A stretch of 64,000 nucleotides of DNA from positions 71,827,176-71,891,175 of the forward strand of contig CM049316.1 of the NCBI GenBank assembly GCA_026874595.1. The letters are read 5' to 3'. The DNA is from Sipunculus nudus. Taxonomy: Eukaryota; Annelida; Sipuncula; Golfingiida; Sipunculidae. The notes beneath the pieces are model-generated. The model did no database searches. It saw nothing but the letters and a program-made list of their open reading frames with translations, and was not told the origin of the DNA. Each line of letters begins with the position of its first letter. Positions within the stretch are counted from its first letter, which is position 1. The translations under genes and the position numbers were made by a program. Positions 33,833 through 46,515 of the stretch are shown piece by piece.

Positions 33833-34219
33833 TCTTCTGGTTTTGTTTCAAAATCTAGGCATAGCATAGTACAAGAGCCAGGTTCTTTTCATGTAAATAA
33901 GGGGTACAACTCATTTATTGACTATAATAAAGAGTTTGATGCCACGGAGGCCCACCTGCCGTCTGAATCCAAAGAAGAATCCGTAGCTTGCGGGATAAAA
34001 ACCTCAGTTGATTCCTGCGTGGAATTAAATAAGGCTAGGTATTTTCAGGACTCCTGCGAGGAGTATCTTTTAAAAAAGGCCAAGTCCTTTTATGACTCTT
34101 GCGAGAGTATTTCAAATGAGGCCAGGTCCTCTTATGACAAACAGAAGTTTGTTTCTGCTGAGGAAAATTCCTCTGTTGACTCCCATGAAGAGTTTGATTG
34201 TAAAAAGGATGTCCTTTAA
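33833..34219 (+). pseudogene. Gag-protease linker, copy 2
   Basis: Same acidic, DSCE-repeat frame as 14830-15216; Asp for Glu near its end. Confidence 0.5.
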
Positions 34220-34340
34220 GGACTCTGTAAAAGAGTTTATGACTGACATTGTCAATGTCAGTTCTTTGTTTGATGAAGCTGAGGTAGTAGAGGTAGTCTC
34301 CTGACTCTGAAATGGAGTTATATGAGCCATTCATACATGA

Positions 34341-34608
34341 TTGAGGGACACTGGTTCAGGCCAAACTCTCATGTTAGCAAACACTTTGCCATTTTCTAAT
34401 AGGTCCTTTACTGGTGCACATGCACTTGTCAGTGGTGTGTTTTCAGACAAGCACACTTCAGTTCCGCTTCACAGTATACATTTAAAGTCAGATTTGATTT
34501 CTGGGAATATTACTGTGGGCATTAGAACTACTTTACCTTTTAAGGGAATTCAGTTGCTTCTAGGCAATGATAGTGCAGGTGACAAAGTACAGCCTGTACC
34601 AATAGTGA
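34341..34608 (+). pseudogene. pro: Aspartic protease, copy 2
   Basis: DTG triad in LRDTGSGQTL and LLLGNDSAG retained; Gly for Glu before IQLLL compared with copy 1. Confidence 0.85.
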
Positions 34609-34808
34609 CAAAAAAGCCTTCACTAGATCAGGACACTGATCCTGAAAGTCAGGAAATTCCTGGTTTGTATCCTTCATGTGCTGTAACTAGATGTATGGCC
34701 AAGAAAAACACACATGAGAATAATAGTCCAGATAACAACACCCTGGGAATCACTAGTGACTCGTCTAACGACTCGCCCGTACAGGATGCAGCATTCTCCA
34801 GGTCAGAA

Positions 34809-36103
34809 CTTATCGCGGAACAGCTTAAGGACCCTGATATTTCAAGTTTGTTTCCAGGGCAGTTTCTAAAGATGAACTGTCACAGAACCCAGTTTGTTTC
34901 AATGTCAAAAATGGAGTGCTTATGCGTAAGTGGCGACTACCTTATGTATGCGCTGATGATGAGTGGGCCATTAAACATCAAATAGTAATGTCCAAAAACT
35001 TTCGCAATGAAGTTCTAAGCATGACACATGAGGCTCCTTTGTCTGGCCATTTAGGTATAAATAAAACTTATCAGAAAGTTAGTACACACTTCTATTGGCC
35101 TAACCTCAGGAAAGATGTTGTACAATATTGTAAATCATGCCATACATGCTAGATGGTAGGCAAACCCAATCAGAATTCTTCCTAGGCCAAACCTAGGCCT
35201 ATTCCTGCTTTCGAGGATCCTTTAGTAGGATTATTGTTGATTGTGTTGGACCACTGCCCAAAACAAAATCTGGACATGAATACTTGCTGACAATTATGGG
35301 CGCATCTACCAAGTTCCCTGAGGCAATACCATTGCGCAAAATTAATGCCAAAAGTGTTGTCAAAGCTCTCACCAAGTTTTTTACAACTTTTGGATTAACA
35401 AAATCTGTCCAATCTTGAGCTAGGTATAAAAAAGTACAGCTCTTCGCCATACCATCCTAAAAGTCAGGGCGTCCTCGAGCGTTTTCACCAGACATTAAAA
35501 AACATGATCAGGACCTATTGCTATGACACACAGAAAGACTGGGATGAAGGAATCCACCTATTGCTGTTTGCTGTCAGAGAATCCTTTCAAGAGTCCTTGG
35601 GTTTCAGTCTCTTTGAAGTGGTTGTCGGACATGGACCGCGAACTTAACTTCCATTGAAAATGCTTAAAGAAAAACTCTTGTGTAAAAATCCTGATTCTCT
35701 TTATTTACTGCAGCTTGTCTCAGACTTTCGAACTAAACTATACAATGCTTTTAAGATTGCAAAGTCAAATCTAAAATCTGCACAAAGTAAAATGAAAACA
35801 AAGTATGACAGGCACACTGTAAGTAGGACGTTTTAGCCTGGTGAAAAGGTCCTTGCTTTACTTCCCATCCCCGGCAGACCTCTGCAATCTAGGTATTTTG
35901 GTCCTTCCATTGTTGACAAGAAAGTCAGTGATTTAAATTACATACTGTTGACACCAGATAGACGTAAGAAGAAACAACTGTCCCATGTTAACATGTTGAA
36001 ACCATATTATGACAGAAATAGCACATCAGATGTTGTTACTGCTGTTAATTGTGTAAAAACTGACCCTGACCCAGTTAAAGTACATGCTGATTGTGTGATG
36101 TAG
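34809..36103 (+). pseudogene. int: Integrase, copy 2
   Basis: H2C2 domain split by a 1-nt deletion at about 34853 and resumed to 35152 (HEAPLSGHLGINK, CKSCHTC). Core at 35190-35645 with the same missing second-Asp segment. GPY/F region 35654-36103 interrupted by TAG at 35834-35836. Confidence 0.9.
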
Positions 36104-36110
36104 ACATACA

Positions 36111-37531
36111 GTGTGGTACAGTTCCGCTAAAAACTCAGACGTGCTTAACAACCTGGATGCCAAACTGTCACACCTTACCGCACAACAACAGCAAGACCTC
36201 ACGAACCTGCTGCGGAATTATGAAAATTTGTTTAATAACATTCCAACGCGAACTAACATATTGTGCCTTGACGTCGATGTTGGCGAGGCAAGCGCAGTCA
36301 AGCAGCATCCTTACAGACTAAATCCAGAAAAGCAAACGTATCTACAGGATGAGATTCAATATTTGCTAGACAATGATTTTATTGAACCTAGAGACAGTAA
36401 CTGGAGTTCACCATGTATTCTTGTGCCAAAACCTGATGAAGGTTACCGTATGTGGACAGATTATCGAAAACTGAACTCTGTCAACAAGACTGACACGTTC
36501 CCGATTCCGAGGATCCATGATTGTATTAATAGAGTCGGTAGCTCCAGATATGTTTCCAAGTTTGACTTGCTAAAATGATTCTGGCAAGTTCCGCTGACAG
36601 TACGAGCGAAAGAAGTGTCGGCATTTGTGACGGCGCAAGGACTGCACCAGCATAAAATTATGCCGTTTGGCATGAAGAACTCACCAGCCACGTTCCAACG
36701 CCTCATCCATATGATTGTCAAGGACATTCAGGGCTGCGACGCATATATTGATGGCCTTATCGTGTACAGCGACACTTGGGAGAAACATCTGCAAATTCTT
36801 CGCGACCTCTTCGAAAGACTCAGTGAAGCACGTCTGAACGCCAACTTTGTAAAATCTGAATTTTGTCATGCACAAGTAACATTTTTGGGTCATATTGTAG
36901 GGCAGGATAAGGTTAAAGCTGTTAATGTTAAAATAAGTGGTATTTCTGCATTTCCTAGACCAGAAAACAAAAAGCAAATAATGCGTTTTCTTGGTATGGT
37001 TGGATACTACAGGACGTTTTGTCAAAATTTTTCTGCGGTAGCTGAACCTTTGACTAATTTGTTAAAGAAGAAACAAAAGTTTGTATGGAATGTTCAGTGT
37101 GAAAATGCATTTCAGAATTTAAAAGCAATTCTGCAAAGTTCACCAGTTTTGGCAGCTCCTGACTTTGTTGTACCTTTTAAGTTAGCTGTAGATGCTAGTG
37201 ATACTGCTGCTTGTGCTGTGTTGTTACAAGAAAGCAATGATGGCATAGATCATCAAATGTTTCTCAAAAAAGTTTAATGCAAACCAGAAAAACTACTTCA
37301 CTATTGGCTTTGATTTTGGCATTGCAAGTTTATGTTACTTCATCAGTCAAGCCTATCATTGTCTTCCGTGATCACAATGCCCTCACGTTCATGAACAAGT
37401 TGAAGTGTTAAAATCAAAGACTGTTGAGATGGAGTTTGTTCTTACAGGATTACAACCTTGAAATCAGACACATTAAGGGAAAGACAATGAACTTGCTGAT
37501 TGCATATCGAGATGTTTATGAAATGTTGTAA
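36111..37531 (+). pseudogene. pol: Reverse transcriptase and RNase H, copy 2
   Basis: Same motifs as copy 1. TGA at 36576-36578 replaces the Gly codon in FDLLKGFWQ. YIDG again, with the Gly codon at 36753-36755. RNase H start intact, its end spread over shifted frames. Confidence 0.93.
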
Positions 37532-37636
37532 ACGAGATGGTTATGTAATGTTATGAATAAGATGATTTTGAGATGTTGTAAAAATTTAGTGATTATGATC
37601 GCAAAAAAAAGGTTTTTTTTTCTTTTTTTTTCTTAC

Positions 37637-37646
37637 AGCAGAGGGA
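37637..37646 (+). other. Polypurine tract, copy 2
   Basis: AGCAGAGGGA, one base different from copies 1 and 3 (a C breaks the purine run). Confidence 0.65.
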
Positions 37647-37648
37647 TG

Positions 37649-38473
37649 TGTTACAGATGTCTTTTTTATTGTGTGACACGGGCGTAAATCGTGTTGTAGC
37701 GGCCTCGCCTGGCCGTGTGTTGCACTCTCAGTTTAATCCGTGCTGGTTGAACTCTCGTTGTCATGCTATTCTGGGGTTTTCTGGCCTGGCGGAGCCAGAG
37801 ATCCTGCTATGTAAAGACACGGTATTCTGGATGTTTCTTGTAACGCGTGTGTACTGTGTTTTATGTTAGATTCTATAGATTGTTCGAGAAATAGAAAGTT
37901 TTCGGCTTGAGATGAGAAGCTATAAATAGGGGCTGCGTTTTAAAGCCGAGAGAGAGGTGAGAGAATATTCCAGCGGACACGGAAGCGTGTTAGTCAGTGT
38001 GTGGGACTTATCCGATTATCCAGTAATTTCAGGGATTCTACTATTACTAACACTTTACAATATGGTTATAAGTATATAAGTTTACTTTCGGGATTGTTAC
38101 AAGAGCTTAACATTAGAATGTTATTCTCTGAGATGATTTATGAGAATTATTGTTCATCTGTTTTATACATTTTAAAGGACTTGTCGTTGTGACCGTGGTT
38201 GTATCCAGGTACTGTGCACTTTGTTTATTCTACTGTGTGATTATACTGATTTGCTGTTATACTGTTGTTGTACTGTGTAATTGTATTGATTTAGTGTATT
38301 GTTTCAGTAATAAACTATAGTTATTTGTTAACAAACAAAAAACGAAAAAACACTGACTTCTTTATTCATTCCCCTAGACATTTCAAACTGCCTAGTGTTA
38401 TAGAACCTGTTTTTTTTTTACAAATTCATGTTCATCACGCATACGTGGTCTGTTGATATAAGGTTCCGTGACA
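37649..38473 (+). mobile_element. 3' LTR, copy 2
   Basis: 825 bp, full length. TATA box at 37921-37928 and AATAAA at 38309-38314. Ends GTTCCGTGACA before TAATG. Confidence 0.92.
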
Positions 38474-39276
38474 TAATGTTTAGCTAATAAGGGCACCTCT
38501 ATATTCTTTAAAGTAGAACATTTCCACTCTTAATGTGGGCACTTAATTGATCTTCCCAGCTGAACTATCTTTCTATTTAAACTTTCTTAGCTTCATTTAT
38601 TATGAATTGTGAATTATTTTCAGAATAACCATTAATTATTTAATATTTATATTTCAACTATGAATTATCAAACAAAAACAAAGTCAGAGGTGTTTTACTG
38701 TCAGATTGCATAATTATAATAATAGCCTTCTCGACTCAAGGTTAGGAAAGGCATACATGCTTTCTAATTAGATTACTTGATGTGCCTGTACAGCTCCGGT
38801 CAGACCTCAGCCCAGACTGGCTGTCCCTGTGATGGTTTATAGCCAGCAGTGAATGCACCACTCAGTATCCATTCATGCTGGACTGATGGGATAGTTTGAT
38901 CTGACAGTCACTATAGACTTTCTGATGTCAGCGAAGCAAAGAAACTGCTATATTTCATAAAATGGATGGCGCCCTACTCATTTACCCGATTACTTGGTAC
39001 CCTGAGATAAAGAATTAGGGTAAAGGCCCCTTGGTCCACTAGCAGTTGCACTTAATGATCAACACCAAACACTGGTCATTCGTATGCATTGTGTCATATT
39101 CACTGATATTGTCCAGTTATAAAATTTTACTCTTACAACAGACTCAGCATTAGTAATATTTCAAAGTAGGTGTCAGCACTGAATGGAGAAGCTATTATCT
39201 CTGTATACTGGGCACCTCTTTAAATTGGGCAGTTTAGCCTAGCCGCAAGAGTGCCCAAAATATAGAGGTTCGACTG
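38474..39276 (+). mobile_element. MITE 3' part, split by the LTR element (A3)
   Basis: Right part of the module A MITE, ending GAGGTTCGACTG plus TA. Confidence 0.8.
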
Positions 39277-40198
39277 TAATTTCAAACGAGTCATACAATA
39301 TATGGTAACAGACACGTATGTTAATATGGTTTTGTTAATTGATACCTACAGAGGATCCATGTCTTCTTCCTTTGGACCTTTAGGCCTGCAAATATATTTA
39401 ATACAACTATGGTAATAATGAATTCAGTTCTATCACTGTCACGATTGACGGCTTGGATGTGTTCGAAAAATTCTATTTGAGATATAATACATATTTTAAA
39501 TATTCAAACGAATAACCTCTGACTTCTCCAGACTGCGTTTGATCAATCTCTTGATGTCAAACACAAAATAAAGAAAGGCCATTTTTCTGAATTAAACCCT
39601 GTCGGCTTAGCAGCAGTAGTGATAATAATTGTTATCAATCTGCATTCGGAGGGAAGCAAGCACCGCGATGCTCCCAAAGCTATGTTAGCATCCATTTATT
39701 TGGCCCACATTCCTAAGTTAATTCGTGGATAAGTGCTTCTACATTTGTGAATATTCCTTGATGAAATCCCTGCATGTTATGCACACATTAAACGCCGCCA
39801 TTTGTGATGACTATTGTTTAGATTTAACACCAGACGGCCGGAATGCAAGCACTGAAATAAATCGTGTGTATGATTAAAATGGCAGCCAATCAAATATGCT
39901 CTTTTAGAAAGCTTTAGCAACCTAATGTAACATTGAGGTGAACTCCCTCGGTCAAAGGCCTGCTAGCTGCTGGAACAAAACTGCTTGTTCCTTGGTTACC
40001 ATTTGGTTCAGCTGATCTGTTACTTTTGTGTCGTTCTCTCTAGTTATCACAATAAGAAAACCAAATCAGTGAAGTTTAAAACGGGGAGATGAAGCTGATA
40101 CGGAAACAGCCGCACTTCTCCCGTACAAAGTCAATACGATATATGCTGTAATAATTTTTAGGACATCGCTTGAAAAGAGGTTGTCCTGTAATAACCAA

Positions 40199-41410
40199 CC
40201 TGTCCGTCTGTCTGTCCGACTGTCTATCTGTCTGTCGGCCCGTCCAAAAATGATGATAACTCCATTTAGGGTAGACATGCATTTTAAGTTTGACTTGTAC
40301 ACGCCCCACCAGTTAAGAAAGAGGCCTTTCATTTTAGTGTCAAATGTACAAGCCACAGGACCCATCTCTTCAAAAAGTTTGCTGATACGTTTAAAGCCAA
40401 ACTTTTCAACCCAAATCATCCATCCTACATGACAATATGTTTGAAAGACCATGCTGATTCATTCACAGAGATATAGAACAAGAATACACGGAAAAAGGTC
40501 CGATCACCCAGTATGGTAATCGTACCCATGACCCTCCAATTGTCGGGCGTCTGCTCTAACAGTGAGCTAACAGGGATCCCCAAGTTCCTCTGTGTATCAG
40601 CACATTTTTTTTTTATCAAGCAAAGTGACGTCATACTGTGACTGGTATTATACATACTTCATGTGCCGACACAGCGACTTTACATGCAGCAGTGACGAAG
40701 TGATGGCCTTTTACGGTATGCATCAAATATTATATAAAGATGTTTAAATGGCCATGCTGGTCCATTTTATAGGGATATTTAACAAGAATACACAGAGAAA
40801 GTCCGAAAAGTTCCGTCTTACCTAATACCTCACCTGCCAATAGGGTCGAAGGTGCATGCTATCCAAAAAATCATTTTCGGATGATAACTCCAGTTTGGAT
40901 CGATATGTGGATTTCATTCATGACTTATATATGGCCCATCACTAAAGCAAGAACCCTCTTGATTTAGAGGTCAGAGATCAAGGTCACAGGACACAGATCT
41001 TTAAAAAGTTTGTGGAAGCATTTTAAGCCAAATTTGGCACCCCGCAGCTTTCACCTTGCACAAACAGCTCACCTACTAAAAGGGGAGTCCCTGTTAATTT
41101 GGGATGATATGGTTAAATGTCAAGGTTACAGGAGCGATCTGTCCAAAAATTCATTTCCAGATGATAACTAACTCCAATTTGGTTTGACATATGGATTTCA
41201 AACTTGACTAATTTATGGCCCACCACTTATATAAAAACACTTTTTATTTTGGGGTCAATAAGTCAATGTTGAAGATCACAGGACCAACATCTTTATAAAT
41301 ATTGTGAAGGCATTGCAAATGTTTCATACTTTTGTATTTCCTTACAATAGGGGATAAGCACATTGATTTCGACTTTCATTCAAAGGTGAAGGTCGCATGA
41401 TCGTCCTTCT
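40199..41410. repeat. GTCT tract plus ~280-bp repeats (A3)
   Basis: Complete counterpart of the A1 block. Confidence 0.75.
40510..40581 (-). mobile_element. tRNA-derived SINE head (A3)
   Basis: Same as A1, with A box and B box on the minus strand. Confidence 0.6.
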
Positions 41411-41753
41411 GATTTATATACTTTACGGCTTACAGTTTATAAATATATCTAATGTAATTATGCCTCCTTTGCTTGGGAAAGTCCACTTCTACAAATTCAT
41501 ACACGACTATCACTGATTCAAACCGTAACCTCATGGTTCAGATGATTTTCTAATACTGTTTTGGATCAGCTCCTTCCGTCTCTGCATATAATCAGGTCCT
41601 TTATTATATTTTTTTAAGCATTACTCAGTCAACATTGGACGGGTAAGGGCCTTCTCCTTGGACAATCCTGATCTGTCATTATTCTAGTTTTATTACAGAT
41701 GCGGTACTAATAACTGACCTGATCGTAGTGTAAATACAGCTTCACATACGTAC

Positions 41754-41931
41754 CTGGCGTCACATTTCATTCCCCTACAGTCAATATCAGCGGTTCCCAG
41801 ATTCGTAGCTGTGTCGATGCCACATGTTTGAGACTTCACCCAAAAGTTAATGGCAGCCTTAAACAAAATGAAAATAGCATTTACATAGAGTATAAATTAA
41901 TGGTGATAATAAACAGAAGCGTTGTTGACAT
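41754..41931 (-). pseudogene. Exon X(A3): broken signal peptide
   Basis: Core 41754-41857 with intact Cys-rich segment and donor. The ATG at 41931 runs into TAA. Partner Y(B2) at 30149-30464. Confidence 0.55.
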
Positions 41932-42782
41932 AGCAAAGTTGAGTGTATAACATATTTTAGGGATCTTTTGGCTACTCACGTTTTAGGTGAATCTAACACA
42001 TAACATATTATTTCGAGATAATTCAGTCGATCAGTTTCTAGCTTAGTCATATTCATATTCATATGTAACTCATACAGATAGCATTATGGATATGACATAC
42101 ATGCATCAATTGCCTGATTAACTCGTCGTTTATAATAGCGTTTCATATTTTGTTGAATATTTAAATAAAACAAATATTTGGTAATTTGAAATTTATAAAA
42201 GAACATTTTTTTCCCAGTTTCTGCACAAATAAATATATATTCCAAAATATGTTGTGGGAATGAAGAAAATAATATTCTTGGGAGAGCTTATGTCCTAACT
42301 TTCCCTGAACAAGTGTGTGGGGGTTGTCCCCAGATTTGAGCAGGTGTCAGGAAGACGAGCATTTCTCTGGGTGAATTGTCCCCTTAAAGTTTTTCAAAAC
42401 AAGGCCAATTGGACATAATTAGTATCAAACTGTTCCACAACGTTTGTTTATAAGGAATTCATCTCTACACTTCAAACAGAAATATAAATGTTGATTTAGT
42501 GATAAAACAAATGCAAGAGCTATAACATACTATAGTATTAAATCGGAATGTAGAGACCGAGTTGAAAATTGGTGACATATTTTCCCATAAACACCTAAAT
42601 TTGTTTTTAAGTACTAAAATATCATTTTAAAGGGTCAACTGAATCCAGCAATTGCATTTTGTCGTAGATTTGGACATTCCCTGTTAATAAGAAAGTGTAA
42701 TATCATACGCGAATATTACACAACTGTAAACAAACACACAAACCATTCATTAAATATAAACCTCTTCCAATTCCATTTATTA

Positions 42783-43101
42783 TTATGGAGAAATAATCAT
42801 GTACGAGCTAACCGAAACTGAGGTCGTAGATTTATGATCGCAGCAAATCTTCTTGTGTTGTTCCTTGTCACTCATTTCTTTGTCCATTCCTTTGCCTTTT
42901 CCTTTGTCTTCTTCTTCTCCATGGTGATCTCCTGGTCCGAAGGTGCTGATAGGCAACAGGGTTTTCATACCTCGCAACTTCTCGAGAAGACCCATGCAGA
43001 CCTCTGAACACTTTGCTCTGACGTCATTATCGCACGTGAGTTCGGGGACTGGATGGATCATTGCCTTTGTGCCCATGGAGGTTGTCATATTGCAAACACA
43101 C
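42783..43101 (-). CDS. Exon Y(A3): terminal exon
   Basis: Translates identically to Y(A2). Partner X(B3) at 49173-49351; the intron is longer here (about 6 kb) because of the 933-bp rearranged duplication. Confidence 0.65.
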
Positions 43102-44291
43102 CTGGAGTTGAAGAACAGTTAAAATGGTAATATTTTTTTTTCTTAATCATTAAAAACAAACAAGATAGGTTCATGGTCTATTAAAGGCACTGCCTATTGA
43201 ATAATGATATAAGTATCCTATTAATAAGAATGACAGGTTATCTATCTTTCTGGATTTCCGGTTTTATTCGCATGAAATATGAATAATTCTGAAGTTTTAT
43301 CCTGTCTTGTTAACATAGAGCTAATCTCTGAATCTCTGTTGCCTTTCAAGCATGGCGATTCTTGAACTGAGTACCTGCTCTGAGGTACATCGCCTTACAC
43401 ACTTTTTCTACCCCAGTAATCCAAATATAATAGTAAAAAAAATAATAGATATAAAATATGTGAAGTAGCACAATAGTAATGTAGGAGTATTTTTTTAATA
43501 TGTTTGTTGATAGAACCTTTTTATTGAGTTAAGCTGGCATATAAACCAAATGTTTGCAATTTCCAATTAAAGGAAGTCTTCCCATAACGCTGCAACTCAC
43601 TTGTAATGGATTGTGTACGATCTTGAAGTAATACTTAATATGAATCTGTTACCAATTAGAAATATTTCCAATATATTATTAATTTTGGAAAATAATCATT
43701 TTTAAGAAATTAAACAAAAACCGGTGTCGCTGAAAAATGAAAAAGAAAATTAAGAACACATTGGCATTTTAATGCTTTGCTCTCTGGAGGACTGTGAAAA
43801 GTAAAGAAATATCTGTGCTCCAAATTTAAATGTAGAAATAAAACGTCTTTAAAGCCCTATAAGCCTCTAAACTAAACATCAATAGTGAATTAGACGACAT
43901 CGGTTAAAATTTTGTTGAGTCTAAGAGTAATCAATTGATATTATTAGAACATTTTTCAATTAATCAATGAAATAATTAAATATTTTAAATAAGTCGTTTT
44001 GTAATACGTTGGGAAAATATCAAGAATGCTCCGGTTGATTGTGATTGTGTTTATCTTGCTTATCCAATTATATATGCAAAATAGCAGTCAATTGTACTGT
44101 GATTCTGCACTTTGGTATGTGATAAAGGCAATCACTGTCTGTTGAATCACAGAAACCCCCTTCATTATCATAATAATTGCTACAAGAATAGCAAGTGTAT
44201 GGTTCTTATAAAATAAAATGCATAATTTGTTGATGCACATTCAAGGGATTTGAACATTTTAGTCATATTTTGTATGAACTTTCAACTATTA

Positions 44292-45497
44292 CAGTCGAAT
44301 CTCTTTTAGTGGGCATCTCCATTAAATGGGCACCTCTATAAAGTGGGCACCTCTATAAAGTGGGCACTTTGGGCAGTCCCATTTTTTTCTTCTCTTTATT
44401 ATGTTTAGCTAATAAGGGCAACTCTATATTCTTTAAAGTGGGCACTTTTTCCCTGCTAATGTGGGCACTTGATTGAATTTCCCAGCCGGAGTATCTTTTT
44501 ATGTAAAATTTCTGAGCTTTCTTTATTGTGAATTTTTTTATTATTATTCAGAATAACTATTAATTATTTAATAATTATATTTTAACAATGAATAATCAAA
44601 CACAAACAAAGTCAGAGGTGTATTACTGTCAGATTGCATAATTATAATAATTGCCTTCTCGACTCAAGGTTAGGAAATGATACATGCATACTAAATAGAT
44701 TACATTCATTTATGGGCCTCTACTTACTCCGGTCAGACCTCAGCCCAGACTGGCTGTTCCTGTGATGGTTTATAGCCAGCAGTGAATGCACCACTCAGTA
44801 CCCATTCATACTGGACTGATAGGTATAGTTTGATCCGACAGTCACAGTAGATTTTCTGATGTTAGCGAAGCAAAGAAACTGCTATAGTTAATACAATGGA
44901 TGGCGCCCTACTCATTCACCCGATTACTTGGTACCCTGAGATGAAGAATTAGGGTAAGGGCCCCTTTGTCCACTAGCAGTTGCACTTAATGATCAACACC
45001 AAACATTCGTATGCATTGTGTCATATTCACTGATATTGTCCAGTTATAAAATTTCAACCCCTCACTGATATATAATTGTTTGGTATAGTCCGAAAAGAGT
45101 TCCTGTTTAAATATTCAGAGAGTGGCTTGTATTGGAGAAAGTTTGTAGAACAGCATGGTATATATAAGGATCCGGTGTGTAACTTAACATTATTTGATAA
45201 ATATTTAAATAAGAGGATCAATGCTTGAAGGTTACATTCATTGGTGTATATGTTATAACAAACACACATATATATTAACAGTTATGAATTTTAACCTATT
45301 AATCTTTATTGTTAAAAACAGGGAGAAAGTACATACATAAAGTTAATGAATTACTCTTAAAACAGACTCAGCAATAGTAATATTTCAAAGTAGGTGTCAG
45401 CACTGAATGGAGAAGCTGTTATCTCTATAGGGGGCACCTCTTTAAAGTGGGCAGTTTGGCGTGTCGCCACAGTGCCCACAATATAGAGGTTCGACTG
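44292..45497 (+). mobile_element. pogo/Tc1-like MITE, intact copy (B3)
   Basis: 1206 bp, TA-flanked, same ends as B2, with the tandem CACCTCTATAAAGTGGG repeats kept. Confidence 0.8.
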
Positions 45498-45582
45498 TAA
45501 TTTCAAATGAATCAAACAATATATGGTAACAGACACGTATGTTAATATGGTTTTGTTAATTTGATACCTACAGAGGATCCAT

Positions 45583-46515
45583 GTCTTCTTCCTTTGGACC
45601 GTTAGGCCTACAAATATATTAAATAAAATTATGGTAATAATGAATTAAGTTCTATCACTGTCACGATTGACGGCGTGGCTGTGTTTGAAAAATTCTGTTT
45701 GAAATATAATACATATTTTAAATATTCAAACGAATAACCGCTGACTTCTCCAGACTGCGTTTGATCAATCTCTTGATGTCAAACACAATATAAAGAAAGG
45801 CCATCCAAGGGGATCTTCAATTGTATTTTTCACCCAGTATGGTAATCGTACCCATGACCCTCCAATTGTCGGGCGTCTGCTCTAACAGTGAGCTAACAGG
45901 GATCCCCAAGTTCCTCTGTGTATCAGCACATTTTTTTATAAAGCAAAGTGACGTCATACTGTGACTGGTATTATACATACTTCTTGTGCCGACACAGCGA
46001 CTTTGCATGCAGCAGTGACGAAGTGATGGCCTTTTATGGTATGCATCAGATATTATATAAAGATATTAAAATGGCCATGCTGGTCCATTTTATAGGGATA
46101 TTTAACAAGAATACACAGAAAAAGTCCGAAAAGTTCCGTCTTACCTAATACCTCACCTGCCAATAGGGTCAAGGTTGAAGGTGCATGCTGTCCAAAAAAT
46201 CATTTTCGGATGAAAACTCCAGTTTGGATCGATATGTGGATTTCATTCATGGCTTATATATGGTCCATTACTAAAGCAAAAACCCTCTTGATTTAGAGGT
46301 CAGAGATCAAGGTCACAGGACACAGTTCATTAAAAAGTTTGTGGAAGCATTTTAAGCCAAACTTGGCACCCCGCTGCTTTCATCTTACACAAACAGCTCA
46401 CCTACTAAAAGGGGAGTCCCTGTTAATTTGGGATGATATGGTTAAATGTCAAGGTCACAGGAGCCATCTGTCCAGAAATTTATTTCCAGATGATAACTCC
46501 AATATGGTTTGACAT
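45583..46515 (+). repeat. 933-bp duplication with internal deletion (unit 3 only)
   Basis: Part one (45583-45828) repeats at 46516-46761; part two (about 45831-46515) repeats at 47911-48595. The segment is thus a second copy of 46516-48595 with its middle removed. Left junction ATTGTATTT/TTCACCC; right junction GACAT/GTCTTC with 3-bp microhomology (CAT). Both copies share module-B3-specific variants, so the event is recent. Confidence 0.85.
45836..45907 (-). mobile_element. tRNA-derived SINE head, extra copy (B3 duplication)
   Basis: Duplicate of 47916-47987, carried by the 933-bp insertion. Confidence 0.6.

Larger units (their letters stand above)
19254..38253. repeat. Tandem segmental duplication, unit 2
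   Basis: Second copy, 19,000 bp, same order and orientation as unit 1. Private changes: a 181-bp deletion in module A2 at about 21275 (removing most of the GTCT tract and the first repeat monomer), a 1-nt deletion at about 34853 in the integrase region, and a TGA stop at 36576-36578 in reverse transcriptase. Its 5' LTR reads GCGGCCTCGCCTGG where units 1 and 3 read GCGTTCCGCCTGG. Confidence 0.95.
31724..38473 (+). mobile_element. Gmr1-like LTR retrotransposon, copy 2 (defective)
   Basis: 6750 bp, same insertion site and domain order as copy 1. Private breaks: a deleted base at about 34853 and a TGA at 36576. Shares the TAG at 35834 with copy 3. Its gag capsid region is the best preserved of the three. 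Confidence 0.88.
39277..44291. repeat. Module A3 (exons and spacers)
   Basis: As module A1 with a 130-bp deletion at about 39772 (between TG dinucleotides). Contents: 39277-40198, spacer; 40199-41410, GTCT tract, repeats, SINE head; 41754-41931, exon X(A3); 41932-42782, presumed intergenic; 42783-43101, exon Y(A3); 43102-44291, intron of the X(B3)-Y(A3) gene. Confidence 0.85.
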
